A stretch of DNA of 64,000 bases from the NCBI GenBank assembly GCA_937996655.1, contig CALKUK010000011.1, positions 372,001-436,000 on the forward strand. Direction: 5' to 3'. The notes beneath the pieces were generated by a model. That model did no database searches. It saw only the letters and a program-made list of their open reading frames with translations, and was not told where the DNA came from. The DNA comes from an uncultured Sphingomonadaceae bacterium (GTDB lineage Bacteria > Pseudomonadota > Alphaproteobacteria > Sphingomonadales > Sphingomonadaceae). The position numbers and the translations under genes were made by a program. The stretch's first letter is position 1. The number at the start of each line of letters is the position of its first letter. This document shows positions 1 through 9,014 of the stretch, in pieces.

Positions 1-922
1 CTTCGCCATCGCGGACACGCACGAGGATTTCAGGGCTGGAGCCGGTGAGCGCGAAGCCCGGAAAATCGAGATGGTAGAGGAATGGTGACGGGTTGATCCG
101 CCGCAGCGCGCGATAAAGGTCAATCGCGGGGAGGGGGAAGGGCACCGTGAAGCGCTGGGCAAGGACAACCTGAAAGATGTCGCCTGCTTCGATATAGTCC
201 TTCGCGCGGAGGACCATTTCTTCATATTTGCCGGGCTCCAGCACCGGTGTCGGTGCCATAGCCTTTAGGTCAGGCAGATTGCCCTGCTGGACGGCGGAGG
301 GAAGCGGCTGTGCGAGCCGCGCCGCTGTGGCGTCGATACGCTCGACAGCGGCCTCGACCAGACGGTCTGCATCCCTTTGGCCCGGCCAGACAGGGGCGAC
401 AATGAACAGGCGGTCGGCGAGGCGATCAAAGGCAAGGATGACCGTCGGGCGCACGAAGAGCATGTCTGGCAGGCCGAGTTCGTTCGGGGCCGGGCGCGGC
501 AGTTTTTCCACGAGGCCCACGGTTTCATAGCCGAAATAACCGACCAGACAGGCCAGTGTCTTCGGCAGTTCGGCCGGCACATCGATATGGCTGGCGGTGG
601 CCAGGGCACGCAGGGCGGTCAGGCTGTCATCGGCGACGGGCTGAAACGCGTCGCGGTCTGTCGCCCAGTGGCGGTTGACCTCCGCCTTATGGCCATCGGC
701 GCGAAAGACGAGATCAGGTGCAAGGCCGATCAGGCTATACCGTCCGCGCACAGCGCCGCCTTCAACCGATTCGAGCAGAAAGTCCCCGCGTTCGGGTTCG
801 TGCAGCTTCAGATAGGCAGACACCGGCGTTTCGGTGTCGGCAATCAGGCTGCGCCAGACGAGCGCCGGTTTGCCGGAGCGGAGCCGACTGATCGCAAGTG
901 CATCATCCCCCTGAAGCGTCAC
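1..922 (-). CDS. trpE: Anthranilate synthase component I, N-terminal part (cut by window edge)
   Basis: TrpE converts chorismate plus ammonia or glutamine nitrogen to anthranilate, the first committed step of tryptophan synthesis, working with TrpG. About 307 N-terminal residues are visible; the rest runs off the left edge. Family-typical stretches are visible: an N-terminal segment with the leucine/serine feedback-site type motif (LLESVEGGAVRGRYSLIG) and, near the edge, AGDIFQVVLAQRF and LTGSSPEILVRV at the start of the chorismate-binding domain. I place the start at a GTG whose last two bases sit in the ppiD stop (GTGA overlap), because no in-frame ATG precedes the conserved region. This suggests translational coupling to ppiD. 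Known from the family: tryptophan inhibits the enzyme. No leader peptide is visible because the gene is internal to an operon. Confidence 0.93.
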   Translation of the reverse strand, partial: MTLQGDDALAISRLRSGKPALVWRSLIADTETPVSAYLKLHEPERGDFLLESVEGGAVRGRYSLIGLAPDLVFRADGHKAEVNRHWATDRDAFQPVADDSLTALRALATASHIDVPAELPKTLACLVGYFGYETVGLVEKLPRPAPNELGLPDMLFVRPTVILAFDRLADRLFIVAPVWPGQRDADRLVEAAVERIDATAARLAQPLPSAVQQGNLPDLKAMAPTPVLEPGKYEEMVLRAKDYIEAGDIFQVVLAQRFTVPFPLPAIDLYRALRRINPSPFLYHLDFPGFALTGSSPEILVRVRDGE

Positions 923-2841
923 CGTCCGGCAGCGCCTGTCAGGCTCTTGCGCAGGCCTGCAATGGCCGAATCGTTGCGTTCAACCTTCAGCATTTTCTTG
1001 GCAGCGAGCGTGAACTGCTCCGTATATTCGCGTCCAATCGCGTCGGAGAGCTGGCTTTGCGTGGCCGAAAGCAGGCTCGGCTCTGCCATGAGGTTGCCCG
1101 GTTCAATCCGATCAAGCTGGACGACCACCCAGCCTTGCTTATCCGCCATCGGCGCAATTCGGGCGCGACCGGTGTTGAGCTCAAACAGCTGCACCAGTTC
1201 AACCGCCGGGCGGGCCTTGCCCTTCACGATGTCCATGCGGCGAGACGAGAGCGGACGCGCACTGCCTTGCCCTGCGGCAGCGACCGCAAGCGGCGCCCCC
1301 TTATTGGCCTTCAGCAGAATGGCTTCGGCCATGCGGCGGGCGGCCTTGCTGGCGCGGTCGGCAATGAAATCACCGGTCACCTGCGCCTTGATAGCGGCCA
1401 ATGGCTTGGGCGCTTCGGCGATAACGCGATCAAGGTCGTAAAAGGCGTCTTTGTCTTCCGCGAGCGGGACGAGTGCGGGATCATCATCGGGTTCCGCCTG
1501 GAAAGCATCCTTCAGGACTGCCATGAAATTGTCGGGGGCGACAAAGCCGGCCTGATCGGGCGAAATGCCGCTGGCGGTCAGTGGCGGTGTCGTCACAATT
1601 GTCAGGCCGCGTGCCTTGACTACGTCGTCAAACGTCTGGCCGTCGGACACAGCGTCCTCAATATCAGCCAGCAGCGTGGCGAAGCCATCGGCGGTCTTTT
1701 GAATGGTCAACGCAGCCACGATTTCGGGCTTGGCCTCTGCCAACGTCTTGCCACCGATGGTTTTGGTGTTGTCGATCTTAACAACATACCAGCCCAAAGC
1801 AGATTTCAGCGGGCCGACGATGCTGCCTTTGGCGGCTGCAAACACGGCGTTTGCAACTGCGTCGGAGCTTTCACCAACATAGGTGCCTTTTTCAAGTCCG
1901 GTTGAGGGGACGGCGTCCGCCCCTGCGGCCTTGGCCGCTTCAGCCAATGATGCACCGGCCCGGACCTTCGCAGCCAATGCTTTCGCTGCGGCTTCTGTCG
2001 GGACAATCACTTGCGTGATGTCGAGCAGCTGGCGCGTCGCATATTTGGCGGCGTCCTGCTTGTAGCGTGCAGCCACTTCGGCATCTGTCGGGGCAGACTG
2101 CTTAGCGACCATGGAGCGATCCACAACGGCGTAGCGGATCACGCGGCGTTCCGGCTCAATATAGCTGGCGCGGTTGGCCGCATAAAAGGCGTTGAGTTCG
2201 GCATCCGTTGGGGCGGGGCCTTTGGTGAAGGCGGTATTGCGCAGTTCGACAAAACTGCCGGCGCGGCGCTCCACCAGAAGCGACGCATAAGGAGCCGCCA
2301 AATCACGCGGCGCGCCGGAGCTTGCAGCCAGCGGCACAAGGATGTGGCGCACGGCAATGCCCTGTTCAATATCGCTGCGGAACTGCGTCTCCGTCAGGCC
2401 ACGCTGACTGAGCAACTGCCGGTAGCGCGAGTCGTCAAACTTGCCGGTGGCCCCCTGAAAGGCGGGGATGCTCGCAATTTCGCCATCGGCGAGACGGTCG
2501 CTTACGACCATGCCGAATTTCTCGCCAAAGGCCCGCAGCGCCGTGAGGTCTGTCAGTTCGGACACCAGCTTATCGAGTGTCCCTTCCTGAAGCACCTGCT
2601 GCATCGTGACATCCGGCTGCTGCTGACGCCGCTGGGACAGTTCAATCTTCAGGCGGTCGTTCAGATCGCTCACCGCGATGGAGCGGTTTTCAACCTTAAC
2701 AGCGTCGCTGACGCCGACGCCACCCAAGGCTCCCATGCTCGACGGCGTGCCCACGCCTGTCACGATGAAGGCAACCATGATCAGCCCCAACAGGCCAAGA
2801 ACGGCCCAAGAGCCCAGTGCGCGGCGGAAAAAGGACAGCAT
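919..2841 (-). CDS. ppiD: PpiD/SurA-type periplasmic folding chaperone, peptidylprolyl isomerase
   Basis: Membrane-anchored periplasmic chaperone of the PpiD class, 640 aa, expected to help outer-membrane and secreted proteins fold after Sec export. A short cytoplasmic N-terminus (MLSFFRRALGSW) is followed by one membrane segment at about residues 13-33. Next come a SurA-like N-terminal domain and a parvulin-like domain around residues 240-360 (ITQVIVPTEAAAKALA through GWYVVKID). The parvulin domain is divergent, as in many PpiD proteins, so isomerase activity is uncertain. I chose the ATG at 2841 because it starts directly before the anchor and has GGAG upstream; longer frames from TTG add a tail unlike the family. 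It is divergent from tpiA and overlaps trpE by four bases, so trpE is probably read from the same message. Confidence 0.88.
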   Translation of the reverse strand: MLSFFRRALGSWAVLGLLGLIMVAFIVTGVGTPSSMGALGGVGVSDAVKVENRSIAVSDLNDRLKIELSQRRQQQPDVTMQQVLQEGTLDKLVSELTDLTALRAFGEKFGMVVSDRLADGEIASIPAFQGATGKFDDSRYRQLLSQRGLTETQFRSDIEQGIAVRHILVPLAASSGAPRDLAAPYASLLVERRAGSFVELRNTAFTKGPAPTDAELNAFYAANRASYIEPERRVIRYAVVDRSMVAKQSAPTDAEVAARYKQDAAKYATRQLLDITQVIVPTEAAAKALAAKVRAGASLAEAAKAAGADAVPSTGLEKGTYVGESSDAVANAVFAAAKGSIVGPLKSALGWYVVKIDNTKTIGGKTLAEAKPEIVAALTIQKTADGFATLLADIEDAVSDGQTFDDVVKARGLTIVTTPPLTASGISPDQAGFVAPDNFMAVLKDAFQAEPDDDPALVPLAEDKDAFYDLDRVIAEAPKPLAAIKAQVTGDFIADRASKAARRMAEAILLKANKGAPLAVAAAGQGSARPLSSRRMDIVKGKARPAVELVQLFELNTGRARIAPMADKQGWVVVQLDRIEPGNLMAEPSLLSATQSQLSDAIGREYTEQFTLAAKKMLKVERNDSAIAGLRKSLTGAAGR

Positions 2842-2971
2842 CGAGCAAACGTCTCCAATAAACCCGGCCACGCCATAGGGGCCTGCGCGCGCCGCTTCAA
2901 GCGCGGCGAGACTGGCATCGCCCAATTCGCTTTGCTAACGCCCCCACAGATTTGCGACTTGGGAGATAGAG

Positions 2972-3715
2972 ATGGCCTTGAGAAAGCTCGTAGCCGGCAA
3001 TTGGAAGATGAATGGCAATCTGGCCGCTCTGGAAGAGATCAAGGCCATCGCCGCCGCGGCTCAGGCACATCTCGGTGCAGATGTGGCCATTGGTGTTCCC
3101 GCAACGCTCATTTCGCCGGCCGCCCAGGCAGCGCCCGGCTTCGCCATTGGCGGGCAGGATTGCCATTGGAAGGACAATGGTGCGCATACGGGTTGCCTCT
3201 CCGTTGCCATGCTGAAAGAGGCTGGCGCTTCCTTTGTCATCGTCGGGCATAGTGAACGGCGCACCGACAATCATGAAACCAGCGCTGAAGTTGCCCAAAA
3301 GGCAGCGGCAGCCTCCGGGGGCGGCCTTATTGCCATTATCTGCGTTGGGGAAACCGAGGCAGAGCGCGACGCGGGTCAGGCTGTGGCTGTCGTCACAGGC
3401 CAAGTTCAGGAGTCGGTTCCTGCTGGTTCGACCGCGGCCAACACGGCCGTTGCCTATGAACCTGTCTGGGCAATCGGGACGGGGCGTACACCCTCCACCG
3501 GTGATGTCGCGGAAATGCACGCGGCGATCCGTGCGCAGCTCATTGATTTGCTGGGCGAAGAGGGGAAGAGCGTCCGCATTCTCTATGGCGGTTCGGTCAA
3601 GGCCTCGAATGCGGACGAACTGCTCCACGTTCCGGACGTCGACGGCGCGCTGGTGGGTGGTGCGAGCTTGAAGGCCGCAGATTTCGTGCCGATCATCGAA
3701 GCCGGAGCGCGATAG
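2972..3715 (+). CDS. tpiA: Triosephosphate isomerase
   Basis: Interconverts dihydroxyacetone phosphate and glyceraldehyde 3-phosphate in the cytoplasm (glycolysis/gluconeogenesis). The protein is 247 aa, the normal length for a bacterial TIM barrel. Catalytic residues are present: Lys12 in GNWKMNG, His93 in VGHSERR and Glu163 in YEPVWAIGTG. The phosphate-binding loop LYGGSVK lies near residue 205. GGGAG upstream of the ATG supports the start. It is divergent from ppiD with about 130 bp between, and secG follows after 85 bp in the same direction, so the two may share a transcript. Confidence 0.98.
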   Translation: MALRKLVAGNWKMNGNLAALEEIKAIAAAAQAHLGADVAIGVPATLISPAAQAAPGFAIGGQDCHWKDNGAHTGCLSVAMLKEAGASFVIVGHSERRTDNHETSAEVAQKAAAASGGGLIAIICVGETEAERDAGQAVAVVTGQVQESVPAGSTAANTAVAYEPVWAIGTGRTPSTGDVAEMHAAIRAQLIDLLGEEGKSVRILYGGSVKASNADELLHVPDVDGALVGGASLKAADFVPIIEAGAR

Positions 3716-3800
3716 TCCCGGCTCCAAGGTTGATCGCAGACGAGGGCTGGGCTAAGGCGCGGCCCAATTCCTCGATATTGCCGAAAAGAGCACATTTCCG

Positions 3801-4184
3801 ATGTTTACATTTCTGCTCGTTGTTCATGTCATCATTGCCGTCGCGCTTGTGGGCGTCATCCTCATGCAGCGCTCGGAAGGCGGCGGCCTGACAGGCGGCA
3901 GCCCGGCAGGCCTGATGTCGGCTCGAGGTGCGGGCGATTTCCTGACGCGCGCCACGACAATTCTGGCGACGCTGTTCATTCTGCTTTCGATTGCGCTCGC
4001 GGCTGTTGCGACGATTAGCCGTAAGCCGGATACCATCGATACCACGCTTGCCCGTCCGCAAGCGGCGGCCCCGGCGGTACCTGCAGATGCCAATGCCTCT
4101 GCGCCTGCTACGCCTGTGGATAGCTCCCCGGTTCCGCTGGCGGTGCCTGCTGCGGGCAAGACCGCACCAGCCAAAAGCAACTAA
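3801..4184 (+). CDS. secG: Preprotein translocase subunit SecG
   Basis: SecG is the small accessory subunit of the SecYEG channel in the inner membrane. The 127-aa product has two hydrophobic segments (about residues 1-20 and 50-75) joined by a loop with the family-typical glycine-rich GGGLTGGSPAGLMSARGAGD, followed by an Ala/Pro-rich tail of about 50 residues that looks disordered. It lies between tpiA and pyrG, an order often seen in bacteria (tpiA-secG). The other Sec accessory genes of this window, yajC-secD-secF, are about 22 kb away. Confidence 0.95.
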   Translation: MFTFLLVVHVIIAVALVGVILMQRSEGGGLTGGSPAGLMSARGAGDFLTRATTILATLFILLSIALAAVATISRKPDTIDTTLARPQAAAPAVPADANASAPATPVDSSPVPLAVPAAGKTAPAKSN

Positions 4185-4259
4185 TCCCCAAATTATTTAT
4201 CGGGCAGGGGGTTTGGCGGCTTGCCGAATCCCCTGCACCCGGCTTACGGCTCTTCTCCC

Positions 4260-5894
4260 ATGGCGCGGTTCATTTTCATCACCGGCGGCGTGGTCTCTTC
4301 GCTTGGCAAAGGCCTGATGGCAGCATCTCTTGCTGCCCTCCTTCAAGCGCGTGGCTACAAGGTTCGCATTCGTAAGTTCGACCCGTATCTCAACGTAGAT
4401 CCGGGAACGATGTCCCCATATCAGCATGGCGAAGTCTATGTGACCGATGACGGGGCGGAAACCGACCTCGACCTCGGACATTATGAGCGCTTTACCGGCG
4501 TTTCAGCGCGCCAGTCTGACAATGTGACCTCGGGTCGCATCTATCAGCAGATCATCCAGAAGGAACGCCGCGGCGATTATCTGGGCGCGACGGTGCAGGT
4601 CATCCCGCACGTCACGGACGCCATCAAGGCGTTCGCCATGGCCGACACTGAAGACCTCGATTTCGTTCTGTGCGAAATCGGCGGGACGGTCGGCGATATC
4701 GAATCGCTGCCGTTCATTGAGGCGATCCGCCAGATGCGTAATGAACTGGGTCGCGACCAGACGGTGTTCACCCATGTGACGCTGGTGCCTTATGTGGCCG
4801 CCGCAGGGGAATTGAAGACCAAGCCGACGCAGCATTCCGTGCGCGAATTGACGAGCTATGGCATTCAGCCCGACGTCCTCATTTGCCGCTGTGAACATCC
4901 GCTTCCCGAAAATGAGCGCGCGAAAATCGCTTTGTTCTGCAATGTCCGCAAGGAAGCGGTGATCCCTGCGCTGGACGCCAAATCGATCTACGGCGTGCCG
5001 CTGCAATATCATGCCGAAGGGCTGGATGCAGAGGTTCTCCGCGCATTCGGGATTGAGCCGGGACCAAACCCTGATCTCAGCCGTTGGGATGACATCATGG
5101 ACCGCCTGACCAACCCGGAAGGGGAGGTCAACATTGGCGTCGTCGGCAAATATGTTGGTTTGCAAGATGCCTATAAGTCGTTGAACGAAGCGCTGGTCCA
5201 CGGCGGGATCGCCAATCGCGTAAAGGTCAACATCCAGTGGATCGACGCGGAACTATTTGAATCGGAAGACAGTGATGTCGCCGCGCGGCTGGAGCCGCTG
5301 CACGCCATTCTCGTCCCCGGTGCCTTTGGGGAGCGCGGTGCAGAAGGCAAGATTGCCAGCATCCGCTTCGCCCGTGAACGTCTGGTGCCCTATCTCGGCA
5401 TCTGCTTCGGGATGCAGATGGCCTGTGTGGAAGCCGCGCGGAACCTTGCCGGCATCCCCAATGCCTCCTCCACCGAATTCGGCCCGACAGATGAACCGGT
5501 CGTCGGCATCATCTCAGAGTGGATGAGCGAAGAGGGCATTCAGAAGCGCGAAGAAGGCGGTGATCTTGGCGGCACGATGCGCCTTGGCGCATATGATGCT
5601 GAACTCGCCGGCAACAGCCATGTCGCAGCCATCTACGGCGGCACGACCATCTCCGAACGCCACCGCCACCGCTATGAGGTGAACACGGGCTACCGTGATG
5701 TCTTGGAGCGCAATGGCCTCGTCTTTTCCGGAATGTCGCCCGACGGTGAGCTTCCCGAAATCGTGGAACGGCCGGATCACCCCTGGTTCGTCGGCGTCCA
5801 GTTCCACCCGGAACTGAAGTCAAAGCCGTTTGATCCGCACCCGCTGTTCGCCAGCTTTATCGAAGCGGCATTAAAGCAGAGCCGGTTGGTTTAA
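4260..5894 (+). CDS. pyrG: CTP synthase
   Basis: Makes CTP from UTP, ATP and glutamine, the last step of pyrimidine nucleotide synthesis. 544 aa. The N-terminal synthetase domain begins [18 protein letters not shown] (nucleotide-binding loop). The C-terminal class I glutaminase has nucleophile Cys382 in [11 protein letters not shown] and the pair His516/Glu518 in QFHPE. I start it at the ATG at 4260, where homology begins; a TTG 13 codons upstream only adds non-family residues. No strong ribosome site is visible before either. The glutaminase ammonia-channelling partner is in the same chain. Two hairpin repeats lie just downstream. CarAB, which feeds the same pathway, is at 52362-56865. Confidence 0.98.
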   Translation: MARFIFITGGVVSSLGKGLMAASLAALLQARGYKVRIRKFDPYLNVDPGTMSPYQHGEVYVTDDGAETDLDLGHYERFTGVSARQSDNVTSGRIYQQIIQKERRGDYLGATVQVIPHVTDAIKAFAMADTEDLDFVLCEIGGTVGDIESLPFIEAIRQMRNELGRDQTVFTHVTLVPYVAAAGELKTKPTQHSVRELTSYGIQPDVLICRCEHPLPENERAKIALFCNVRKEAVIPALDAKSIYGVPLQYHAEGLDAEVLRAFGIEPGPNPDLSRWDDIMDRLTNPEGEVNIGVVGKYVGLQDAYKSLNEALVHGGIANRVKVNIQWIDAELFESEDSDVAARLEPLHAILVPGAFGERGAEGKIASIRFARERLVPYLGICFGMQMACVEAARNLAGIPNASSTEFGPTDEPVVGIISEWMSEEGIQKREEGGDLGGTMRLGAYDAELAGNSHVAAIYGGTTISERHRHRYEVNTGYRDVLERNGLVFSGMSPDGELPEIVERPDHPWFVGVQFHPELKSKPFDPHPLFASFIEAALKQSRLV

Positions 5895-5903
5895 ACCTAC
5901 CCG

Positions 5904-6035
5904 GTCATGCTGAACTTGTTTCAGCATCCATGCCCCAGACATGGTGACAAGGCCTTCCGTCGGCATGTTTGTCCACCCTTACGGCATGGATCCTGGAGCC
6001 GAAGGCGTGCGCAGCACAAACACGTTCAGGATGAC
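5904..6035. repeat. Intergenic repeat with inverted ends (MITE/REP-like), element 1
   Basis: A 132-bp non-coding segment bounded by near-perfect inverted repeats: GTCATGCTGAAC at the left end and the reverse complement of GTTCAGGATGAC at the right end (11 of 12 positions match). An internal copy of the left-end motif (TTTCAGCATCCATG) faces CATGGATCCTGGAG, so the element can fold into a long imperfect hairpin. No coding capacity is seen. I infer that it is one copy of a dispersed repeat family. Only one copy lies in this window, so the repeat status rests on form and on my recollection of similar sphingomonad elements. Confidence 0.6.
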
Positions 6036-6056
6036 AAGAACGGGAAATTTACAGCC

Positions 6057-6118
6057 CGTCACCCCAGCGACGGCTGGGGTCTCAAAGGGCAGAGATGCCA
6101 GCCTTCGCTGGCATGACG
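6057..6118. repeat. Double-hairpin intergenic repeat, element 2
   Basis: A 62-bp element framed by CGTCA and TGACG. It holds two consecutive hairpins: ACCCCAGC-GACG-GCTGGGGT (6061-6080) and ATGCCAGC-CTTC-GCTGGCAT (6095-6114), each with an 8-bp perfect stem and a four-base loop. It lies between the ends of the convergent genes pyrG and gshA, where it could also stop or stabilise transcripts. There is no T-run, so it is not a standard intrinsic terminator. Confidence 0.6.
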
Positions 6119-6128
6119 GTCAAAATCT

Positions 6129-7502
6129 CTAGAAGCTGTACTCGTCATAGACCTTGGACAGGTCGCCCGCCCAAGGTCCGTTGAACTTTTCAAGCAGCTC
6201 ATCTGCAGAGGTTTTGCCGCTGTCGACCATGCGGCGCAGCGGGTTGAGGAAGCCGCTTTCATTGTCACCCATGGAGTTGACCTGCGCGCGGGCGTTGAGG
6301 CCTGCGGTGGCAATGTCGAGCACTTGCTTGGCGAGGTGATTGAGCGAGCGACCATCGGGCAGCGGCGCCTTCAGTCCCAGTTTCGGCACGGCATCGCGCA
6401 GCTTTTGATGGTCCTCAATGGTCCAGTCTTTGACAAGATCCCACGCGGCATCCAGCGCGGAGCCATCATAGAGCAGGCCAACCCAGAAGGCGGGCAGGGC
6501 GCAGATGCGATTCCAAGGGCCGCCGTCTGAGCCACGCATTTCGAGGAAGCTTTTCAGGCGGACTTCGGGGAAGGCCGTCGAGAGATGGTCATTCCAGTCG
6601 CCGATGGTCGGCTTCTGGTTCGGATAGACGTCGAGATTGCCGTCGAGGAAATCGCGGAAATTCTTGCCGGCTGCGTCGATATATTTGCCGTTCCGATAGA
6701 CGAAGTACATCGGCACGTTGAGCATGTAATCGGCATAGCGTTCATAGCCGAAGCCGTCTTCAAAGACGAAGGGCAGCATCCCCGTGCGCGCCGGATCCGT
6801 GTCCGTCCAGATGTGCGAGCGGTAGGAGAGATAGCCGTTCGGCTTGCCTTCGGTAAAGGGCGAATTGGCAAAAAGCGCCGTCCCAAGCGGCTGCAGCGCC
6901 AGACTGACGCGGAACTTCTTCACCATGTCGGCCTCGCTCGAATAATCGAGGTTGGTCTGGATGGTGCAGGTGCGCAGCATCATATCGAGGCCCATCGTGC
7001 CGACGCGCGGCATATGCTGCAACATGATGCCATAGCGGCCCTTGGGCATGATCGGCAGCGCGTCACGCGTTTTGTCCGGCCACATGCCGAGCCCCAGGAA
7101 ACCGAGGCCCAATTCGGCGCCGACTTCCTTCACCTGTTTGAGGTGACGGCCGGTTTCGGCACACGTCTGGTGCAGGTTTTCAAGCGGAGCACCCGAAAGT
7201 TCAAGCTGTCCGGCTGGTTCCAAGCTGACATTGCCGTCCACGCCGCCCAGCGCGATGACATTGTCACCCTCCATAATCGGTTCCCAGCCATAGCGGGTCA
7301 ACGCCATCAACAGGTCTCGGATACCGCCAGGTTCGTCATAGGAGGGCGCACGATGATCAGCGGTGCGGTACACGAATTTTTCGTGCTCCGTCCCGATGCG
7401 CCAGCGCTCTGCCGGCTTTTCTCCCTTGGCGAACACGCTGATCAGATCAGCGCGGTTCTCGATCGGCGGGTCAAATGCACCGCTCTCCGTCTTCGTGCTC
7501 AT
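6129..7502 (-). CDS. gshA: Glutamate-cysteine ligase (plant/alphaproteobacterial type)
   Basis: Joins glutamate and cysteine with ATP, the first and controlling step of glutathione synthesis. 457 aa, the length of the GCS2-type ligases found in alphaproteobacteria and plants rather than the enterobacterial GshA. Typical segments include IGTEHEKFVYR near residue 55, ISLEPAGQLELSGAP-like text at about residue 100 (here VSLEPAGQLELSGAP) and an internal CTIQTNLDYSSEADM. Start at the ATG at 7502, preceded by AAGGGGG; longer frames lack family support. It lies 43 bp downstream of prmA in the same direction, probably as an operon. The plant-type enzyme is redox-regulated by disulfides; whether this one is cannot be told from the sequence. 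Confidence 0.95.
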   Translation of the reverse strand: MSTKTESGAFDPPIENRADLISVFAKGEKPAERWRIGTEHEKFVYRTADHRAPSYDEPGGIRDLLMALTRYGWEPIMEGDNVIALGGVDGNVSLEPAGQLELSGAPLENLHQTCAETGRHLKQVKEVGAELGLGFLGLGMWPDKTRDALPIMPKGRYGIMLQHMPRVGTMGLDMMLRTCTIQTNLDYSSEADMVKKFRVSLALQPLGTALFANSPFTEGKPNGYLSYRSHIWTDTDPARTGMLPFVFEDGFGYERYADYMLNVPMYFVYRNGKYIDAAGKNFRDFLDGNLDVYPNQKPTIGDWNDHLSTAFPEVRLKSFLEMRGSDGGPWNRICALPAFWVGLLYDGSALDAAWDLVKDWTIEDHQKLRDAVPKLGLKAPLPDGRSLNHLAKQVLDIATAGLNARAQVNSMGDNESGFLNPLRRMVDSGKTSADELLEKFNGPWAGDLSKVYDEYSF

Positions 7503-7545
7503 AAGCGCCCCCTTAGGACGGACCGTTTCGATGTGAAACGAAAAT

Positions 7546-8532
7546 CTACCAAGTGCCAAAGTCGCCGGGCGGCTGGCTTGTCGTCAGCGCCGGGCGGTTC
7601 GGTCGCCGCCAGCCGTAGCGCCGACGTTTGACAAGGCGGAGGCAGGGCCATTCGCCGCCTGTTGACGCCACCAGACGAAGCCCCTGGCGGGCATAAGCGC
7701 GGCCAACAGCCTGCACCTGCTTGTCGAGCAAGCCTGCAAGGATCAACGTCCCGCCTTCCGCCAGAATGTTGGCCAGTGCAGGGGCAAGCTCAATCAACGG
7801 ACCTGCAAGAATATTGGCGATGACAAGATCATAAGGCGCACGCCGCTGGATCATTTCATGGTCGGTGCCGGAGGCCGCGCATAAAGCGACCTGACCCGGA
7901 AACTGGCCAATGCCAATGCCATTGGCATCTGCATTCTCCATAGAGATTTCGATGCTGACCGGGTCGATATCCGACGCCGTGACATAGGCACGCGGCCACA
8001 AATGACCGGCGGCAAAGGCAAGGAGGCCTGTGCCCGTGCCGACGTCGATGATATTGTCAAAGCGCGCGCCAGAACGGCGCAGCGAGTCGAGTGTTTTGAG
8101 GCAATTGCTTGTCGTCTCATGTCCGCCGGTCCCAAAGGCGCGGCTCGCCTCAATTAAAAAAACAACCGATCCGGCAGGCGCTTTTTCTTTGAAGGCAGAG
8201 GTGTGGACGAAAAATCGGCCAGCGGAAACAGGCTGGGAGGACTGCTGGCTCAGGGTGACCCAATCTTCCTCTTCCACACGTTCCACAACGACGTCTGACG
8301 GCGCTGCGCCAGGCACGAGAGAGCGGATCAGCTCGATCTCATAATCTTCTGGTTTGCCAACAAAAAATGCTGAAATTTCCCAGTCGTCGGGTCGGGCAGG
8401 GTCCGGCTCATTCGCGACGATTGTTGGGGGCACATCGAACGCTGCAAAAGCGTCCATTTCATAGTCGATCAGCTCTGCCTGCTTGCGGGTGCAGGGTAGG
8501 GTGATCTTCCAGCTTTCTTGTGTGTTAGTCAT
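7546..8532 (-). CDS. prmA: Ribosomal protein L11 methyltransferase
   Basis: SAM-dependent methyltransferase expected to trimethylate lysines and the N-terminus of ribosomal protein L11. 328 aa. After an N-terminal substrate-recognition domain come the PrmA signature EASRAFGTGGHETT (residues 128-141), SAM-binding motif I IIDVGTGTGLLAFAAG (161-176) and the VIANILAGPLIELAP stretch that carries the family NIL motif. The start is the ATG at 8532, where the family N-terminus begins; the frame is open further upstream with no sign of conservation. gshA follows. Confidence 0.93.
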   Translation of the reverse strand: MTNTQESWKITLPCTRKQAELIDYEMDAFAAFDVPPTIVANEPDPARPDDWEISAFFVGKPEDYEIELIRSLVPGAAPSDVVVERVEEEDWVTLSQQSSQPVSAGRFFVHTSAFKEKAPAGSVVFLIEASRAFGTGGHETTSNCLKTLDSLRRSGARFDNIIDVGTGTGLLAFAAGHLWPRAYVTASDIDPVSIEISMENADANGIGIGQFPGQVALCAASGTDHEMIQRRAPYDLVIANILAGPLIELAPALANILAEGGTLILAGLLDKQVQAVGRAYARQGLRLVASTGGEWPCLRLVKRRRYGWRRPNRPALTTSQPPGDFGTW

Positions 8533-8723
8533 CCCCGCGTGATTACGCCCCAGAACGGGGCACGCAAGCGTCGTGATACAACCAAATTGAATTTGATTGA
8601 AGCCGTCGTGATTGAACTTTATGCCATGCTCGGTCGTAGGGGCAGTCAGAACACGCGGCGGGGTGGCCGCCTGATTTGCAGACGACCGACACCGCATTGG
8701 GGCGGGCGGAGGGAGAATCAAAC

Positions 8724-8930
8724 ATGGACCCGGAACTGTTGGCGCTTATCGCGTCATCACAAACTCAGTCGCATCCGGATGCGCGCTTCAATCTGTTGCA
8801 GTCCTTGAACGCGCAACTGGCTGTCGCTGACGCATTGGATCTGGATATTGTCGCAATCCGAATTTCCGAAGCGATTGACCAATTGGTCGAAGATATTGGT
8901 CTCAACGCAGGAGATGGCGTGGCGCATTGA
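8724..8930 (+). CDS. Small protein of unknown function (68 aa)
   Basis: A 68-aa acidic, Leu/Ala-rich protein with no Cys, no signal peptide and no membrane segment. Predicted mostly helical: an N-terminal MDPELLALIASS, then a long amphipathic stretch through ISEAIDQLVEDIG. The ATG at 8724 has GGGAG nine bases upstream; an earlier in-frame ATG at 8676 lacks a good ribosome site. It is divergent from prmA with about 190 bp between, and ends before a terminator that belongs to the opposite-strand regulator gene. I do not recognise a family. Codon use and the ribosome site make it a believable gene. Confidence 0.6.
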   Translation: MDPELLALIASSQTQSHPDARFNLLQSLNAQLAVADALDLDIVAIRISEAIDQLVEDIGLNAGDGVAH

Positions 8931-8963
8931 CCGAGCCTTTTGGTTCTTACACCCTGGCTCCAG

Positions 8964-8997
8964 AAAATCGGTGTCGGCCATCAAAGCCGACACCGAT
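8964..8997 (-). terminator. Intrinsic terminator of the MarR-like gene
   Basis: Twelve-base perfect stem ATCGGTGTCGGC / GCCGACACCGAT (8967-8978 and 8986-8997) with a 7-base loop. On the minus strand the stem runs into a short T-run (8967-8964). It lies about 20 bp past the stop of the regulator gene at 9015. On the plus strand no T-run follows, so it is probably one-directional. Confidence 0.8.
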
Positions 8998-9014
8998 CGC
9001 GATGTCGGGGCGTC

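Noticed and set aside
5904..6118. Insertion sequence
   Set aside because: No transposase coding capacity and no target duplication that I could see.
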